Positions 63,558 to 64,000 of a DNA stretch of 64,000 nt are shown here, piece after piece (within the stretch, counting starts at the first letter, position 1; the number at the start of each line of letters is the position of its first letter). Both the position numbers and the translations under genes were made by a program. A model generated the notes under the pieces. It ran no database searches. It saw only the letters and a program-made list of their open reading frames with translations, and had not been told where the DNA came from. The stretch comes from Theobroma cacao (taxonomy: Eukaryota; Streptophyta; Magnoliopsida; Malvales; Malvaceae). Location: NCBI RefSeq assembly GCF_000208745.1, contig NC_030852.1, positions 6,939,316 to 7,003,315 on the forward strand, read 5' to 3'.

Positions 63558-64000
63558 TATGACGACCCAAATCTAAGAGGTTCGTGACTAGCACATGAGC
63601 CTAGTAGGCAAGCCTACTAGACCCAAGCAAGTCTCAGAATCCAAAATCATATAACAAAAGCCAAGGGATTTAATAATCAAATATTCATAATAAATTCAAA
63701 CATAAATACATTATCCTTGGCACATAGTTTATACAAATGTTCAAAAGGCCATACATTAGCCAATCAAGGCGGGTTCATACTGATGGGTTTGGCTATGGAC
63801 AGTATGCTTAAAATACGCAGCAAAAAAAAAATTAAAATTTAAAACTAAACAACAAAAACATGCCTCCCACCATGGATCACCTCGGTGATATTTAACACAT
63901 AAAAGCACAAAATAAATTATTATTCATAAAGTTACCTTGCCAAGTAATTACGTAATCTCAATGGCACTTCCCGAAGCAATCCCGCGAACACCACAAGGAG
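63558..64000 (+). mobile_element. Gypsy-like LTR start, cut by window end
   Basis: Opens ATGACGACCCAAATC, then AGTAGGCAAGCC and CCCAAGCAAGTCTCAGAA, parallel to the LTR start at 9547. It continues past the window. Confidence 0.5.

Overview
This is a nuclear chromosome segment of a flowering plant, most likely a eudicot. It is AT-rich and holds two interrupted protein genes, with introns bounded by GT and AG, in a background of decayed plant transposons (Copia-like and Gypsy-like LTR relics, LINE RNase H fragments, hAT and MULE transposase relics, MITEs and SINE-like elements). The species cannot be read from the sequence. A run of 51 N inside an AT microsatellite at 60337-60387 is an assembly gap.

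Layout. 1-16550: a thicket of old, nested LTR sequences with no intact gag or pol, plus one broken LINE RNase H fragment (9151-9480). 16560-24900: gene-poor DNA holding several MITEs, a hAT transposase relic (17926-18159), a second LINE RNase H relic (20340-20765) and a SINE-like element. 25127-40759 (minus strand): a complete gene for the beta subunit of cytosolic phenylalanyl-tRNA synthetase, with 19 coding exons, 591 codons, and a probable intron in the 3' UTR. 40760-42211: a short intergenic spacer with a MITE and a diverged tandem duplication. 42212-57340 (minus strand): a complete gene for a type I (J domain plus zinc fingers) DnaJ/Hsp40 chaperone with a likely plastid transit peptide, in 11 coding exons and 540 codons. 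57341-64000: a MITE, a C-terminal MULE transposase relic (about 59085-60115, minus), a 68-bp tandem array and Gypsy-like LTR sequence.

The two genes face the same way but have separate jobs: cytosolic translation, and (by inference) protein folding in the plastid. Nothing suggests shared function beyond neighbourhood. Every exon junction was derived by reading the reverse complement and checking reading phase. Both open reading frames close without a stop or frameshift, so both genes look functional.

The points most worth a second look are: a nearly identical 722-bp tandem duplication and a second, older one inside introns of the synthetase gene; the 3'-UTR intron followed by a 49-codon open frame; a Gly-to-Cys change in the fourth zinc motif of the DnaJ protein; a C-terminal membrane-like tail on that protein that depends on one weak splice site; a four-member MITE family, one copy of which sits about 255 bp upstream of the synthetase start codon; nested MITE insertions in introns; a 68-bp tandem array; and recurring TATCGATA palindromes confined to LTR-like DNA. 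I did not find a new defence system, CRISPR array, gene cluster or intact autonomous mobile element.
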